Below, piece by piece: positions 13,095 to 23,884 of a DNA stretch of 64,000 nt (position 1 is the first letter of the stretch; the number at the start of each line of letters is the position of its first letter). Source of the stretch: Thermogymnomonas acidicola JCM 13583 (GTDB lineage: Archaea > Thermoplasmatota > Thermoplasmata > Thermoplasmatales > Thermoplasmataceae); assembly GCF_001316105.1 (NCBI RefSeq), contig NZ_BBCP01000008.1, positions 42,931 to 106,930 of the forward strand. The letters run 5' to 3'. The translations under genes and the position numbers were made by a program. The notes under the pieces are model-generated. The model was not told where the DNA came from. It saw nothing but the letters and a program-made list of their open reading frames with translations, and did not search any database.

Positions 13095-14257
13095 CTAGTT
13101 CAGGTCGCTGGCCTCCACGGACCTGACCTTTATGTCCCTCTTGGCCAGTTCAGGAAGAAGAGCTTCGGAGGGACTATCTGCTCCGGAGGCTTCACGCCCT
13201 TCCCCCCCTTTATTGTGCCCGAGGCCACCATCTGTGCAACTATTGATCCCGGCACGCCCACCTGTTTCTGCGATGCCGACATCCTCAGCCTCTCGTCATA
13301 CTTAAAGTCAACAGTGATCACGACCCTCTTCTCCCTTCCAGCTTCCTTGCCCCCCCTTACCTCCACAACAGTCCTCTCATAGTCCATGACCTGGATGCCC
13401 TCTGGCGGCGTGAGCTTGCCCTGCTGCCTCAGGAAGTTTATGAAGAATTCCCTAGGCACTATCTCGGCACCATTGACCTTGACCTTCTCCGTGGAGCCGA
13501 AGCCCATGTCCACAACCTGCTTCAGGAGCAGTATATCCCTGCTGCCCTCCAGCCACTCCACGTACCTTATGCCCTTCTGCCTGAAACTCTCAGGCATGGT
13601 CGCTATCTCAGAGTGCAGTGTCCTGTAAACTGCAAACTGCCCTATTTCAGGGCCGAAGTCATAGACCTCAGACCTTGAGAGGGGGGGAGGGCTCTCCACG
13701 AACTTGCCGTCCTCGAAGTGGACGGCGTTCATGGTCATCTCGTCAATCATTGTCAGCGGTGACCATGTGAACAAGTACGGGGCGTTTGGCGTCCTGTCCG
13801 CCCACCCGTCCCTTATTACCACGCTCTCTGCGGTATCCATCCTGTTCACCGCATAAGATGCCGCCACGGAGGATATGCCCGGCTGTGCCCCCCCATCCCT
13901 ATTATGGCCAGCACACCCTCCCTGGCGAAGGTGTCGTCGAGCTCCATCTGTTTCCTTGTCATGTGGAACAGGCCGCCGAAGTCTATGTATGGCACCTTCG
14001 CCTGCAGGCAGGCCTTCATGACGTCCAGGTTGAAGTAATACTGCGCCGCGTTTATCACCACGTCCGAGCCCTTCAGGGTCCTGGAGAGCTCCTCGTGGTT
14101 CCTGATGTCCACCCGCCTGAATGATACCCTGGGGGTCCTCAAACCTCTTCTCCTGGAGGTCAATGACCTGGATGTGCTCTGTATCCTTGCTGGCCAGGAG
14201 ATCCCTTATGGCCGCGCTCCCAGTGATCCCAGAGCCTCCCACCACGGCAAACTTCAT
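13095..14257 (-). CDS. saccharopine dehydrogenase-like NAD(P)-binding oxidoreductase
   Basis: Starts with a Rossmann nucleotide-binding fold (MKFAVVGGSGITGSAAIRDL), followed by the NAAQYYFNLDVMKACLQAKV and GAQPGISSV segments typical of the saccharopine dehydrogenase / lysine dehydrogenase family. The C-terminal part (HSEIATMPESFRQKGIRYVE onward) matches the substrate domain. About 388 residues after merging breaks near 14130-14140, 13880 and 13155. The merged C-terminus is SVEASDLN before the stop at 13095-13097. The substrate is not determinable. It heads a minus-strand unit with two Opp ATPases, hinting at amino acid or opine catabolism. A second member of the family lies at 47.3-48.4 kb. 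Confidence 0.8.
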
Positions 14258-14276
14258 ACTTGTTTACAGTGTATTG

Positions 14277-14290
14277 ACAAATAAATAGTT
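14277..14290 (-). promoter_or_regulatory. TATA-like box upstream of saccharopine dehydrogenase-like gene
   Basis: Read on the minus strand, ACTATTTATTTGTC precedes the ATG at 14257 by about 25 bases. It belongs to the divergent intergenic region that also holds the 20-base inverted repeat at 14316-14335. Confidence 0.4.
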
Positions 14291-14315
14291 GTCGATCGAC
14301 CTTTGAAAATTGTAT

Positions 14316-14335
14316 CCAGCAAACTCGTTTGCTGG
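14316..14335. promoter_or_regulatory. perfect 9+2+9 inverted repeat in a divergent promoter region
   Basis: CCAGCAAAC-TC-GTTTGCTGG is a perfect palindrome with a 2-base centre, extended by one more T-A pair. It lies between the divergent saccharopine-dehydrogenase-like and aminotransferase genes, about 25 bases from the minus-strand TATA-like box. A site for a dimeric regulator is the likely reading; a hairpin in RNA is possible because A-rich sequence follows. Confidence 0.4.
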
Positions 14336-14444
14336 AAAAATAAAAAAGTAGCAGACCCAGTGATATAGAAAAATTACAGCAAAATGCCGATGGATCAAAA
14401 AACTACATATACCCAGAAGGCAATACACATATCGATGATATTTT

Positions 14445-15826
14445 ATGGAGGCAGAAAACCTGAACCGATCGGAAAGTCACACTCGGAGGGAGTGGAACTC
14501 CTCCAGGTCTGAGAGGCTTTTTGAGAGGCAGAAGAAGCTTATACCCAGCGGGGGGGCAAGTTCCCTGATGAGGACGTCCTCGTGGGACCCGTACCCGCTG
14601 TTCATACAGAGGGGGGGCAAGGGGTCCAGAATATGGGATGTTGACGGAAACGAGTACATAGACTTCCTCATGGCCTTCGGGCCGCTGATCAACGGGCACT
14701 CGCACCCCCCCAAGATAAACAACGCAGTGAAGAAACAGATGAGGAACGGGTACCTGTTCGGTGCGCCAAACGAGCTGGAATACAAGCTTGCAAGAATGTT
14801 CATGAAGTTTGTGCCGAACCAGGACAGGGTGATATTTGCACTGAGCGGTTCCGACGCCACGTTCAATGCGATCAGGATCGCCAGGGCTGCAACCGGCAAA
14901 GACGTTATACTGAAGTTCGAGGGGGGGCACTACCATGGCCTTCACGACTATGCGGCGATTTCCGTGGAGTCGCCTCCGGTTGTGAGCGGCCTGAGGTGGT
15001 TCCCGAGGCCACTGGCATACACAGCTGGCATACCGAGCGAGGTCCTCGACACCGTGGTTGTTGCGAACTGGAACGACGTGGAGAGCCTGGAGAGGATACT
15101 GAAGATAAGGGGGGGCAACGAGATAGCGGCCATAATAATGGAGCCCATAATGGCCAACTCCAGCGTGATACTGCCGGACGACGACTACCTTAGGGCCGTG
15201 CGGGAACTCGCTGATGAGTACAACATACTCATGATAATGGACGAGGTCATAACTGGCTTCAGGGTGAGCGAGGGTGGTGCACAGAAGCTCTACGGGGTTC
15301 AGCCAGACCTCTCCACATGGGCCAAGGCCTTGGGCAACGGGCTCACAATATCAGCAATATCCGGAAAGAAAGAGTACATGGAACTGATAGGAAACGGCGT
15401 TGCGTACGGCGGCACTTACTTCGCGTCTCCGATTGCACTGGCGGGCGCACTCGAGAACCTGAGGCTGCTGGCCTACAACGACTTCGAGCCCTACAGGTAC
15501 CTGAAGAGGATCACAAGGAAGATGGCCAAGGGCATTGAGGAGGTTGCGGACGAGCTTGACGAGGACATACTGGTCACATGGGAGACAGGCCTCCTGTCTT
15601 TCATATTCACCAAGAGGAAGAGTGTCAGGAACTACAGGGAGAGCATTGACAGCGACTGGGAGAAGTACAAGAAGCTGCAGCGCTACATGCTCAGGAGGGG
15701 CATATACCTGCACCCGGACATGTTCGAGAGGATACCCCTTTCCACGCAGCACACGGAAGAAGACATAGATGCCTTCATCATGCACTCAGGGAGAGCCTGA
15801 AGGAATACAGGGAGAAGGAGGAGTGA
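14445..15826 (+). CDS. class III aminotransferase, glutamate-1-semialdehyde aminomutase-like
   Basis: PLP-dependent enzyme with fold-type I signatures: GHSHPPKINNAVKKQM, FALSGSDATFNAIRIARA, IIMEPIM, LMIMDEVITGFRVSEGG and the PLP lysine in TWAKALGNG. It resembles GSA aminomutase/beta-amino-acid aminotransferases but there is no other haem gene nearby, so an amine or amino acid aminotransferase is as likely. In-frame G runs appear to add residues (KFEGGHYHG against the family's KFEG-x-YHG). As sequenced the frame stops at 15800 after HSGRA. One missing base near 15793 would continue it as LRESLKEYREKEE to TGA 15824-15826, which looks like the true end. ATG 14445 follows a TATA-like stretch near 14403. 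Confidence 0.8.
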
Positions 15827-15831
15827 CCTCC

Positions 15832-17359
15832 TCATGGCTCCCCCCGTATATCTGGTAGTACCAGGACTTCCTTATTTTTCCAGATATGTCGACGTAGACG
15901 TGCTTGGGGGGGTTCGTGAACTCCTCCAGTGAGAAGATCGATGTGGAGGCACCGAAGCCCGAGCGCTTGAGGGGGGGTGACCAGGGCATCTCCGACGGTA
16001 TCGGGGCGTGGTCATTGACCCAGACGGTGCCGAACCTCAGGTCCCTGGAGGCCCTCATGGCCCTTGCCACATCCCTTGTCCAGACGGAGGATGCCAGGCC
16101 GTACACCACGTTGTTGGCCCTCTCTATGGCCTCCTGGTATGTGGAGAAGCGGAGCACCGACAGGACTGGCCCGAATATCTCCTCCTGCACCACGCGTGCA
16201 CCATCGTTATCCACCTCCACAACTGTGGGCCTCAGGAAGAAGCCCCCCCTCTCGCCATTGCCGGAGCCATCGAGCACCACGTTGCCCTCCCTCCTCGCTA
16301 CCTCTATATAACCGTTCACACGCCTGAACTGGTCCTCCGACACCACCGGCCCCCCCATGTCCGTCTTCGGGTCCATTGGATCGCCGACCCTGACCTTCCT
16401 CAGCTTCTCCAGCAGCCTTGCAAGGAACCTGTCATAGACACTCTCGTGCACGTACAGCCTGGTGGCCGCACCGCAGTCCTGGCCAGTGTTCATGAGTGAG
16501 CCCACAACGGCACCCTCGGTTGCGGCCTCGATGTCCGCGTCCTCGAACACTATGAAAGGTGCCTTGCCGCCCAGCTCCAGGGACAGCTTCTTGACCGTGG
16601 ACGAGGCCAGGGATGCTATCCTGGAGCCCACCTCCGTGGAACCTGTGAATGCTATCATGTCTACCTTGCTGTTCCTCGAGATCTCCTCCCCCCCGATCAC
16701 TGACCCTGGTCCCGTGACCAGGTTGAAGGCCCCCCCTTGGGTATGCCCAGTGAATGTATGAGGGATGCGAGCTTGATAGCAGTGAGCGGCGTGTTTGATG
16801 CGGGCTTGAGCACCACGGTGTTGCCCATCAGGAGTGGTGGTATTGCTCTCCAGGCCACCATCATGAGCGGGTAGTTCCATGGGACTATGACACCGACCAC
16901 GCCCACGGGCTCACGCCTCAGGATGCTGGTGCCCTCCTGCAGGTATTCATGGGCCGCTATGCCGTTCTCAACCCTCGATGCGCCAGCGAAGAACTTTATG
17001 TTGTCTATGGTGGCCCCCCCGATATCGTAGTCTGCGGCCTGCTTCACGGGTTTTCCCGTGTTGAGCACCTCCAGCCTCATGAACTCCTGCTTCTCCCTCT
17101 CGATCATCTGAGCCAGCCTGTAGACGATCTCAGCCCTCTCGGCCGGCGTCATCCTCGGCCATGGGCCGTGGTCGAACGCGTCCCTGGCCGCATCTATGGC
17201 CCTCCTGACATCTTCCACCGTGCCCCCCCTCTGGACCCTCCCGATATCCTCCCTTGTAGCCGGATTCACAAGGCTGTAGGTGCTCCCGTCGGATGACTGC
17301 GACCACTCGCCACCTATGTACATCATGTTCTCACTAAATTTTTCCACCGTCATGGTCAT
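15832..17359 (-). CDS. aldehyde dehydrogenase, aminobutyraldehyde/betaine aldehyde type
   Basis: NAD(P)-dependent aldehyde dehydrogenase of about 500 residues. Visible motifs are VIVPWNYPLMM, FTGSTEVGSRI, the catalytic Glu in LSLELGGKAPFIVFEDAD and the catalytic Cys in NTGQDCGAATRLYV. The GQDC context is characteristic of gamma-aminobutyraldehyde dehydrogenases (PatD-like). One break is near the C run at 16733. As sequenced the frame runs on to 15786; shortening the G run near 15841 to four gives YGEP-stop at 15832-15834, avoiding overlap with the convergent aminotransferase. With the aminotransferases at 14.4 and 21.6 kb it suggests polyamine or GABA degradation. Confidence 0.88.
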
Positions 17360-17405
17360 CTACCTATAATATGTCTATATGTAATGTTCACCTAATAAAT
17401 TTTTT

Positions 17406-18360
17406 TTAATTTGACTGGCCGGTGTCCTTTATAAGTACCAGCGGCCTATCCTCGTCGGCCTTCCTGGGCACGCGCCTGATGATGTGCGGCCTGAGGTTCA
17501 CGTCCAGGGCGTCCCTGAGGCCCTCTCCGAGCAAGCCGAAGCCCAGCACGATGAGGAATATGAAGGCTGCAGGTATAAGGCCCTCCCACGGGTATGTGTA
17601 AAGAGTTGTTGTCAGGGACGAGGCCATGAGGCCCAGTTCCGGAGTGCCCACCGGTATGCCAACGCCGAGGAAGCCCAGAGTGGAGATCGTGAGGAGCGCG
17701 GTGCCGAAGTCCATGGTGGCATACACGATCATTGTGGGCAGTATGTTCGGCAGTATGTCATGGCGCAGGATGTAGGGGAACGATAGGTCCATGGCCTTCG
17801 AGGCTGTCACGAAGTCCTGCGCTGTGACCTCCAGGACACTCCCCCTTGCCAGCCTCACATAGGGCGGCCACCACACTATCATGACCGAAAGCATGGCGTG
17901 CGGGATGCTCGGCCCGAGCGTGGCGGCTATTGCAAGGGCCATGATTATGCTGGGGGGGAATGCGAGGAACAGGTCGGTGAGCCTCATTATCACCTCTTCC
18001 GCCGCGCCCCCCCTGAAGTAGCCGGCGATGCTGCCCAGGAGTATGCCGATGAGGAGGGAGAAGAGGACTATACCTGCCGGCATGGCCATGTCTATGGGCA
18101 TGGCCGCGATTATCCTCGAGAATATGTCTCGGCCCAGGGCATCCGTGCCGAAGATGTGTTGCATGCTCGGGGGGGGAGGTTCGCAGCGGAAAGGTCGAGG
18201 CGGTACGGGTTGTAGGGCACCATCTGGTGCCCAGTATGGAGTAAAGCACTGCCAGCAATACGAAAAAGGCTGACAGGACAAGCCCAGCCATGGACAGCCT
18301 GTTCTGGTAGATGTCCCCGAGGACCTTCCTTGCACCCCCAATTAGCCCTGCCTGCTTCAC
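17406..18360 (-). CDS. dipeptide/oligopeptide ABC transporter permease, DppC/OppC-like
   Basis: Inner-membrane permease with about six helices. The extracytoplasmic FGTDALGRDIFSRI motif and the EAA loop (EVTAQDFVTASKAMDLSFPY ... ILPNILPTMIV) identify the OppC/DppC family. The frame breaks at runs near 18170 and 18225, splitting the N-terminal helix region from the rest; merged length is about 318 residues. The GTG start at 18360 overlaps the stop of the upstream permease. It is the last gene of the binding-protein-permease-permease unit. Confidence 0.9.
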
Positions 18361-19356
18361 CTGGCATCACCCGAGAGCGTTATCCTTGGGTCTAGGACGG
18401 CGTAGAGTATGTCTGCTATGAGGTTCACTATGATAACAACAGCGGTGAACACAACAACAACCGCAACCAGGGCAGGGTAGTCGTCTGAAACCACTGCGTT
18501 GTAGGCGAACCTGCCGATGCCTGGCCATGAAAAGAGCTCCTCGACAACAACCGTGCCGGACACGAGCCACCCGAACATCACAGCTATGACAGTGTTCGAT
18601 TCTATCAACCCGGTCCTGAGGATGTGCCTCCTCTGCACGAGCTTCTCATCGATGCCCTTGGCGTACGCTGTCTTGACATATGGCAGCCACTTCACGTTGA
18701 GTATGCCCGACCTCGTGATCCTGGTTACCAGCCGAAGTTCAGGAACGCCAGGGTGAGGGCCGGGAGTATCAGGTGGTACATCCCGTTCACAAAGTCCTGG
18801 AAGTGGCCGGTTATAAGCGAGTCCAGGACGAATATGCCAGTTATCCTCGGAGGAGGGGGGGTCAGCGTTGGTGAGTACATGCACTTATCGGGAACAGGCC
18901 CAGGTCGGATGAAAGTACCATTATTGCGAGTGCAGCGCCAAGGAACGTTGGTGTGGCCCATGAGGCCAGGTAGAAAACCCTTATTGCAGAATCCTTCTTG
19001 TTGCCGAAGTTCATGGCAGAGATGTATCCTAGGCCCACGCCCAGGATGATAAGGATCACGAAGGATGCTATGACCAGCTCCAGTGTGTTGGGAAAATAGA
19101 ACTCTATCTCGGAGAGGACGGACTTGCCCGTCTCCGGGTCGATGCCGAAGTTGCCCGTTAGGTAAGACTTAAGGAAGATTCCGAGCTGGACATAGATCGG
19201 GGGGGCGTTGAGGTGGTATTCCTGTATCACGTACTGCACCGTGGAGGCCCTGGCCTTAGGGCCAGCCCAGAGCCTGGCAGGATCCGGGCTCAGTAGGTGT
19301 GAGATCAGGAATACGATTATTATCGTCCCGATGAGCAGGAGTATGCCCTCGGCCAC
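18357..19356 (-). CDS. dipeptide/oligopeptide ABC transporter permease, DppB/OppB-like
   Basis: Membrane permease with an N-terminal helix (ILLLIGTIIIVFLISHLL), the large extracytoplasmic loop ending in KSYLTGNFGIDPETG, and the C-terminal EAA region around YAKGIDEKLVQRRHILRTGL followed by VVVEELFSWPGIGRF. The frame breaks near 18730 and near 18855-18880. The start is uncertain: GTG 19356 is the first usable codon, but SRRELAVYISKR upstream in the same frame looks like the usual cytoplasmic N-terminus, so a start may be hidden by the long C run at 19401. Confidence 0.87.
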
Positions 19357-19394
19357 CCTCTTTGAGATGTAGACTGCGAGCTCACGCCTAGAGA

Positions 19395-21285
19395 TCAGAT
19401 CCCCCCCTCACCCTCCCTGGTAGCAGCCATCATCTGCACGTCAGGGGGGAGATAGGATGTCTGTGAGGTGTAGTGCACGTCGCTCCAGAACATGAAGTAA
19501 CCTGCAGCTGACCCGGCTGGGTTCTCTATGAAGCCTGTGAGCGTGTCCACATGGACTGCAAGCATGTAGGGTATGTTGAGCCATGCAAACCAGTACTGGT
19601 GGTAGACTGCGTGGACGAGCTCCGTGTAGTTCTGCACTATGTACTGGGTGTTGTACGTCGAGGTGCCGTTCACCGTAAGGTTGAACATGGTCTCATTGAA
19701 CCAGGGTGCCTCCACATAGCTCTCGTCCATTATGGCGGTCGCGTAGTCAGAGCTGGCTGTGTAGTCTTCAGTGTAGTAGCCTATGCCCATCGGGTATGTC
19801 AACCCGCTGGTGCTGTTGTCCGTGGAGTAAATTATGCTCTCCCAGGCACTGTGCGTGACACCGTCAGATGTTATGTCAAACCCAATTGCGTTGAGGTCAG
19901 ATATTATTATCTGCGCCTCTTCTGACTGCGATGTTGAGCCCGAGTTGAATGTGAAGTTGACTGGTGGCAGCGGGTTGTTTTTGTTAACCACTGTGCCGTT
20001 GGGGAATTTGGCCTCGTATCCTGCCTTCGCCAGGTATTCTGCGGCCAGTGTGGGGGTTGTATGTGTAGTTCTGCAGGCCTGAGGTGACGTTGCTGTAATA
20101 CGGGAACCCGGCAGGTATCGGGCCTATCCACTGGGTGGCCAGGCCGTGGAACACCGTGCTTATTATCCCTGTGTAGTTTATTCCATAAACGACCGCTGCC
20201 CTGACATCGAGGTTGTAGAACGGCTTGTAGCCGTACGGTCCATGTAGACCCAGTATGCCCCCCCCTCGGAGCTACCGAACTGCACTGGCAGCACAGTGAC
20301 GTTGAAGCCTGGGAGTGACTTGAGCGTGCTGTAATACTGCGTTGAGGGATCGTCTATTACCTGCAGCTGGCCCGCCTTGGCTGCAGATATTGAGGTGGAC
20401 ACTGGCTGGTAGTCTATCACGATCTCCTTCACGTAGGGCGGGTGGATGGCGTAGTTCCACTGGCTGCTGCTTATATTGTATGCCCAGTAGTGCGGGTTTG
20501 CCTCCAAGACAGCTGTCTGTCCCGGGACGTACTTTTCCAGCACGTATGGCCCTGTCCCCAGCGCATGGGTCGTCATGTATGAGTTTATCGTTCCGTACTG
20601 GACGCCACCGTGCGCATCCACATATGCAGGGTCAACAGCTGCGGCCATGGGAGTTGTCAGAGTGGCGAGGAGAGAGTTGAATGGCACATCCCCGTTGTAA
20701 CCGTAACCGAGGTTCAGCCTGATCTCATACTTGTTTATCACCTGGAAGGACTGGTACGGGTACTCCATCACCTGCAGCTCACTCGCATTGGGGTCAGTGA
20801 AGTTGAAAGTGTTCAGTTCCTGCGGCGTGACTGTGAAATTAACGCCGTTAGAGTAGTTGAAGTTCTGCGACAGGATGAAGGATGGTGCCTGGTTCATTAT
20901 TATCGTCCTGTACATGGAGTACCACTGCACGTAGGCATTGTACGGGTATCCGTTGCTGAATGTCACGTTGTGCCTGAGGTAGAATGTGTAGTGCATGCCA
21001 TTGGGGGGGATACACTCCAGTTCACTGCAAGCACACCAACGTAAGTGTCCTCGCTGGTGCCGTTGGGGGGGCCACAAGCCCCTGGTATATCTGGTTCGCT
21101 ATCTCCCATCCAGCGGTACTGAACGTCACGGCCGGGTCAAGGTGGCCCGGTGCCTTTGCCGAGCCCTCAACGATCACCGATGGCGTTGTTACCTGCGAGT
21201 GGGGCCTGTGGATCTCAAAAGCAGCCACCCCCCCTGCCACGATCACTACGACAACGACTATGATCGCGATTGTTGATACCTTCAT
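19395..21285 (-). CDS. extracellular solute-binding protein family 5 (peptide type), membrane-anchored
   Basis: Binding protein of the DppABC-type importer. An N-terminal helix (MKVSTIAIIVVVVVIVAGGV) anchors it outside the membrane. The mature region begins near HLDPAVTFSTAGWEIANQIYQG, the typical SBP family 5 start, and contains LGTGPYVLEKYVPGQTAVLEANPHYW. About 630 residues after merging breaks near 21005-21070, 20060 and 20260. Taking the run at 19401-19407 as four Cs ends the protein in EGI at TGA 19395-19397. It is first in the operon with a good TATA-like box. Confidence 0.9.
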
Positions 21286-21303
21286 ATTTCAGAATATTCC
21301 AAT

Positions 21304-21318
21304 CCAAATATTTATATG
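21304..21318 (-). promoter_or_regulatory. TATA-like box of the dpp-type operon
   Basis: On the minus strand CATATAAATATTTGG sits about 26 bases upstream of the solute-binding protein ATG (21285), fitting a leaderless transcript for the binding protein and two permeases. Confidence 0.5.
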
Positions 21319-21632
21319 TTTTCATATCTAAAGTCCTCCAAGGATTTTTTACATAAATAGGCCTGTAATGCTGAAAATATTTACATCCAACAGGACATAA
21401 GGTCACTTCCATGAAGATGAGAGGTTATTCTCTCCACTATTTAGATTTTGCCAGGGCGGAGGTAGACGTACTGAAACACTGTGTGAGTTCAAGCGTACAA
21501 GATGTGGGAGAAGAGCAATCACGGGCAACGGCATGAAGATCGTGAATAGTTATAGGCCAAGGGCTGAAGGTTAAGGCCTGCCTCAACCCCATGATCTAAA
21601 AACAGGACCTGGAGGTTGAGAGGCCTGTGCGC
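21319..21632. other. 314-base spacer with a possible transposase remnant
   Basis: No full gene is seen between the aminotransferase stop and the dpp promoter. On the plus strand an ATG at about 21411 opens a 40-codon frame (MKMRGYSLHYLDFARAEVDV ...) that looks like a piece of a helix-turn-helix transposase N-terminus and then hits stops in all frames. I give this reading low weight. Confidence 0.2.
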
Positions 21633-23010
21633 TCATTTCACCTCCGAGTCGGCGAGCCTCAGGGCATCGTCCATTGCAGAGACACCTGCATCTATCTCTT
21701 CCTTTGTGATTATGAGTGGCGGCGCGATGACGAAGTGGCTGACCCAGGTGTTCACATAGACGCCCTTCTTCATCATTTCTGACGCTATCCTGTCTGTCAT
21801 CAGTGGCCTTCCCTCCACCTTGTCCCTGTAAGTGTTGAACGGTTCTCTGGTCTCCCTGTTCCTCACTATCTCAACCGCAGCGAAAAGCCCTATGGACCTC
21901 ACATCGCCCACCGATGGGTGCCTCTCCCTGAGCTCTTCCAGCCTGCCTGACAGGTACTTACCCATTTCCCTGGCCCTCTCTATAAGGTTGAGGCGCTTGT
22001 ACTCCCTTATTGCAGCTGTCGCAGCAGCCATCCCAACCGGGTGCGCCTCATAAGTGTGGCCGTGTGCGAAGTAGTGGTCCTCAAAGTACTCCGATATCCT
22101 CCTGTCAGTGGCCGTGAGGGAGAGCGGGAAGTATGCCGATGTTATGCCCTTTGCGGTGGTGAGTATATCTGGCTTTATGTTCCAGTGGTCCACCGCAAAC
22201 CATTCCCCTGTCCTGCCCCCCCACCCCCCCGACATGACCTCGTCCGTTACCATTATAACATCGTTCTCCTCGGTTATCTCCCTCACCCTCTCCATGTACC
22301 GGGTGGGGGGGGTATCACCACGCCGTTGGTCCCGGTCACGGGTTCCATGATCAGGCCCCCCCCGACGTTCCCCCTCGTTCTTTATCATGTACTCAATATA
22401 ATCAGCACAGGCCAGGCCGCAGTCAGGGTATTTCAGGCCGAACGGGCACCTGTAACAGTAGGGGGGGCGGTGCGTGGACAACGCCGTTTATTCCAAAGTC
22501 CGGTTCAGCCTGTATGCGCCTGAAGTCACCTGTCAGCGATATGCTGGCTGCGGTGGAGCCGTGGTAAGAGTTGTACATGGATATTATCTTCACCTTTCCA
22601 CTGGAAGAGTTGTACATCCTTATAATCTTGACAGCCGCCTCGTTTGCCTCGGTCCCGCTCGTGCCGAAAAAGAACCTGTCCAGGTTCCCTGGCAGGACTG
22701 AAGAAAGCTCCTCTGCCAGCTCCGCCCTGGCATCGATTGTGTATGAGGGCTGTATGTATGCCAGTTTCTCGGCCTGCCGGTGCATTGCCTCAATCACGTT
22801 ACTGTTGCTGTGGCCGAGGTTGGAACACATGAGCTGCGAGGAGAAGTCAAGGTAAGCCTTTCCATCCTTATCGTAGAAGTAGACGCCTTCCGCCCTCTCA
22901 ACAACCAGTGGATTCCATGGGCCCTGCTTCCTCCATGTGCCGTATGTATGCTCTTTGGTAACCCTGGATACCCTTTCCCGGTCGTATGTGCTACCCTGTA
23001 TGGCGCCCAT
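21633..23010 (-). CDS. class III aminotransferase (4-aminobutyrate/omega-amino acid type), frameshifted
   Basis: PLP enzyme transferring amino groups from GABA-like or other omega-amines to a keto acid. Motifs: FFFGTSGTEANEAAVKIIRM, MYNSYHGSTAASISLTGDFR, VIMVTDEVMSGWGRTGEWFA, PLP lysine in TTAKGITSAYFPLS, and FAHGHTYEAHPVGMAAATA. About 455 residues merged, with breaks at runs near 22206-22230, 22310, 22360 and 22460. It faces the Lrp-family gene across a shared 340-base promoter region, so control by that regulator is plausible. Exact substrate unknown. Confidence 0.87.
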
Positions 23011-23349
23011 ACTGAGGCTATTCTCTGTAACTATTTTAACTTTTCACAGTATATCTATTATGTTTTTTCCCTTCAGCTGAGTGTAGGTGAAATTTTCCAG
23101 AGAACCAACGGAAACCATGTGATTAACTCTGAAAACCGTTTCAGGGCCTGATGGGGGGGCAGATCGGATATCCGGCCTGAGTCCTCTGGCATTTCCATTC
23201 GCCTGGATGTTTACCCTGGATTTCCGACCCGGGATCGGTATTAGAACACAGATAAAAAAATAAATATCATAGCTTCCGGTTAGGGTTATTTTACACCTTG
23301 CTTAATAAGACGATGGATTTAATACCAAATAAAGCATTACCATGGTGCA
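23011..23349. other. divergent promoter region, no gene seen
   Basis: 339 bases between the minus-strand aminotransferase and the plus-strand Lrp gene. AT-rich stretches near 23050-23065, 23258-23275 and 23318-23332 could hold the two promoters. No convincing open frame or strong palindrome was found. Confidence 0.4.
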
Positions 23350-23853
23350 ATGGAAACAAAGGCGACAGACTACAACACTATTATTGACGAGACCGATAAG
23401 AAGATCCTTGAGGCAATGTTTGATATCAAGGACACCAACCTGCAGTCTCTGGCGGACAGGGTTGGCATCTCAAAGTCAACGGTGCACAACAGGCTCAAGA
23501 AGATGCGCGATGCCAACTTCCTCCAGGGCATAATCCCGATAATCAACAAGGACTATGTGGATAACCAGATAACAGCGATTTCCCTGATAAAGGCCAAGTA
23601 CGGGCCAGAGTACGCGGAGGAGGTTGGCAAGAGGATATCGAAGATAAAGGGTGTCTGGGCGGTCTACTTCGTCCTCGGCATAAATGACTTCGTTGTGCTC
23701 ATAAGGACTAAGACGAAGAGCGAGCTGGAACAGATCGTGAACGAGCTCAGCAAGACCGAGGGCGTGGAGAGGAGTGACACGACCATAGCTCTCAAGATAA
23801 TAAAGGAAGATGTGGGTGAATCGCTCAAGTATGCCTCCGTTGGCAACGAGTGA
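23350..23853 (+). CDS. Lrp/AsnC family transcriptional regulator
   Basis: 167 residues, intact. The N-terminal winged helix-turn-helix spans about residues 12-60 (DETDKKILEAMFD ... LADRVGISKSTVHNRLKKM). A RAM-type ligand-binding domain follows (GVWAVYFVLGINDFVVLIRT, LSKTEGVERSDTTIALKIIK). Family members are octamers or dimers that sense amino acids. It is divergent from the class III aminotransferase and close to amino acid and peptide transport genes, the likely targets. Confidence 0.93.
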   Translation: METKATDYNTIIDETDKKILEAMFDIKDTNLQSLADRVGISKSTVHNRLKKMRDANFLQGIIPIINKDYVDNQITAISLIKAKYGPEYAEEVGKRISKIKGVWAVYFVLGINDFVVLIRTKTKSELEQIVNELSKTEGVERSDTTIALKIIKEDVGESLKYASVGNE

Positions 23854-23884
23854 TAAATTTTAATCCACTCCGAATCTTCAGCTC

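Noticed and set aside
14445..15826. Calling the class III aminotransferase hemL (glutamate-1-semialdehyde aminomutase)
   Set aside because: No other tetrapyrrole genes are nearby, and beta-amino-acid or amine aminotransferases share the same motifs, so the symbol is not justified.
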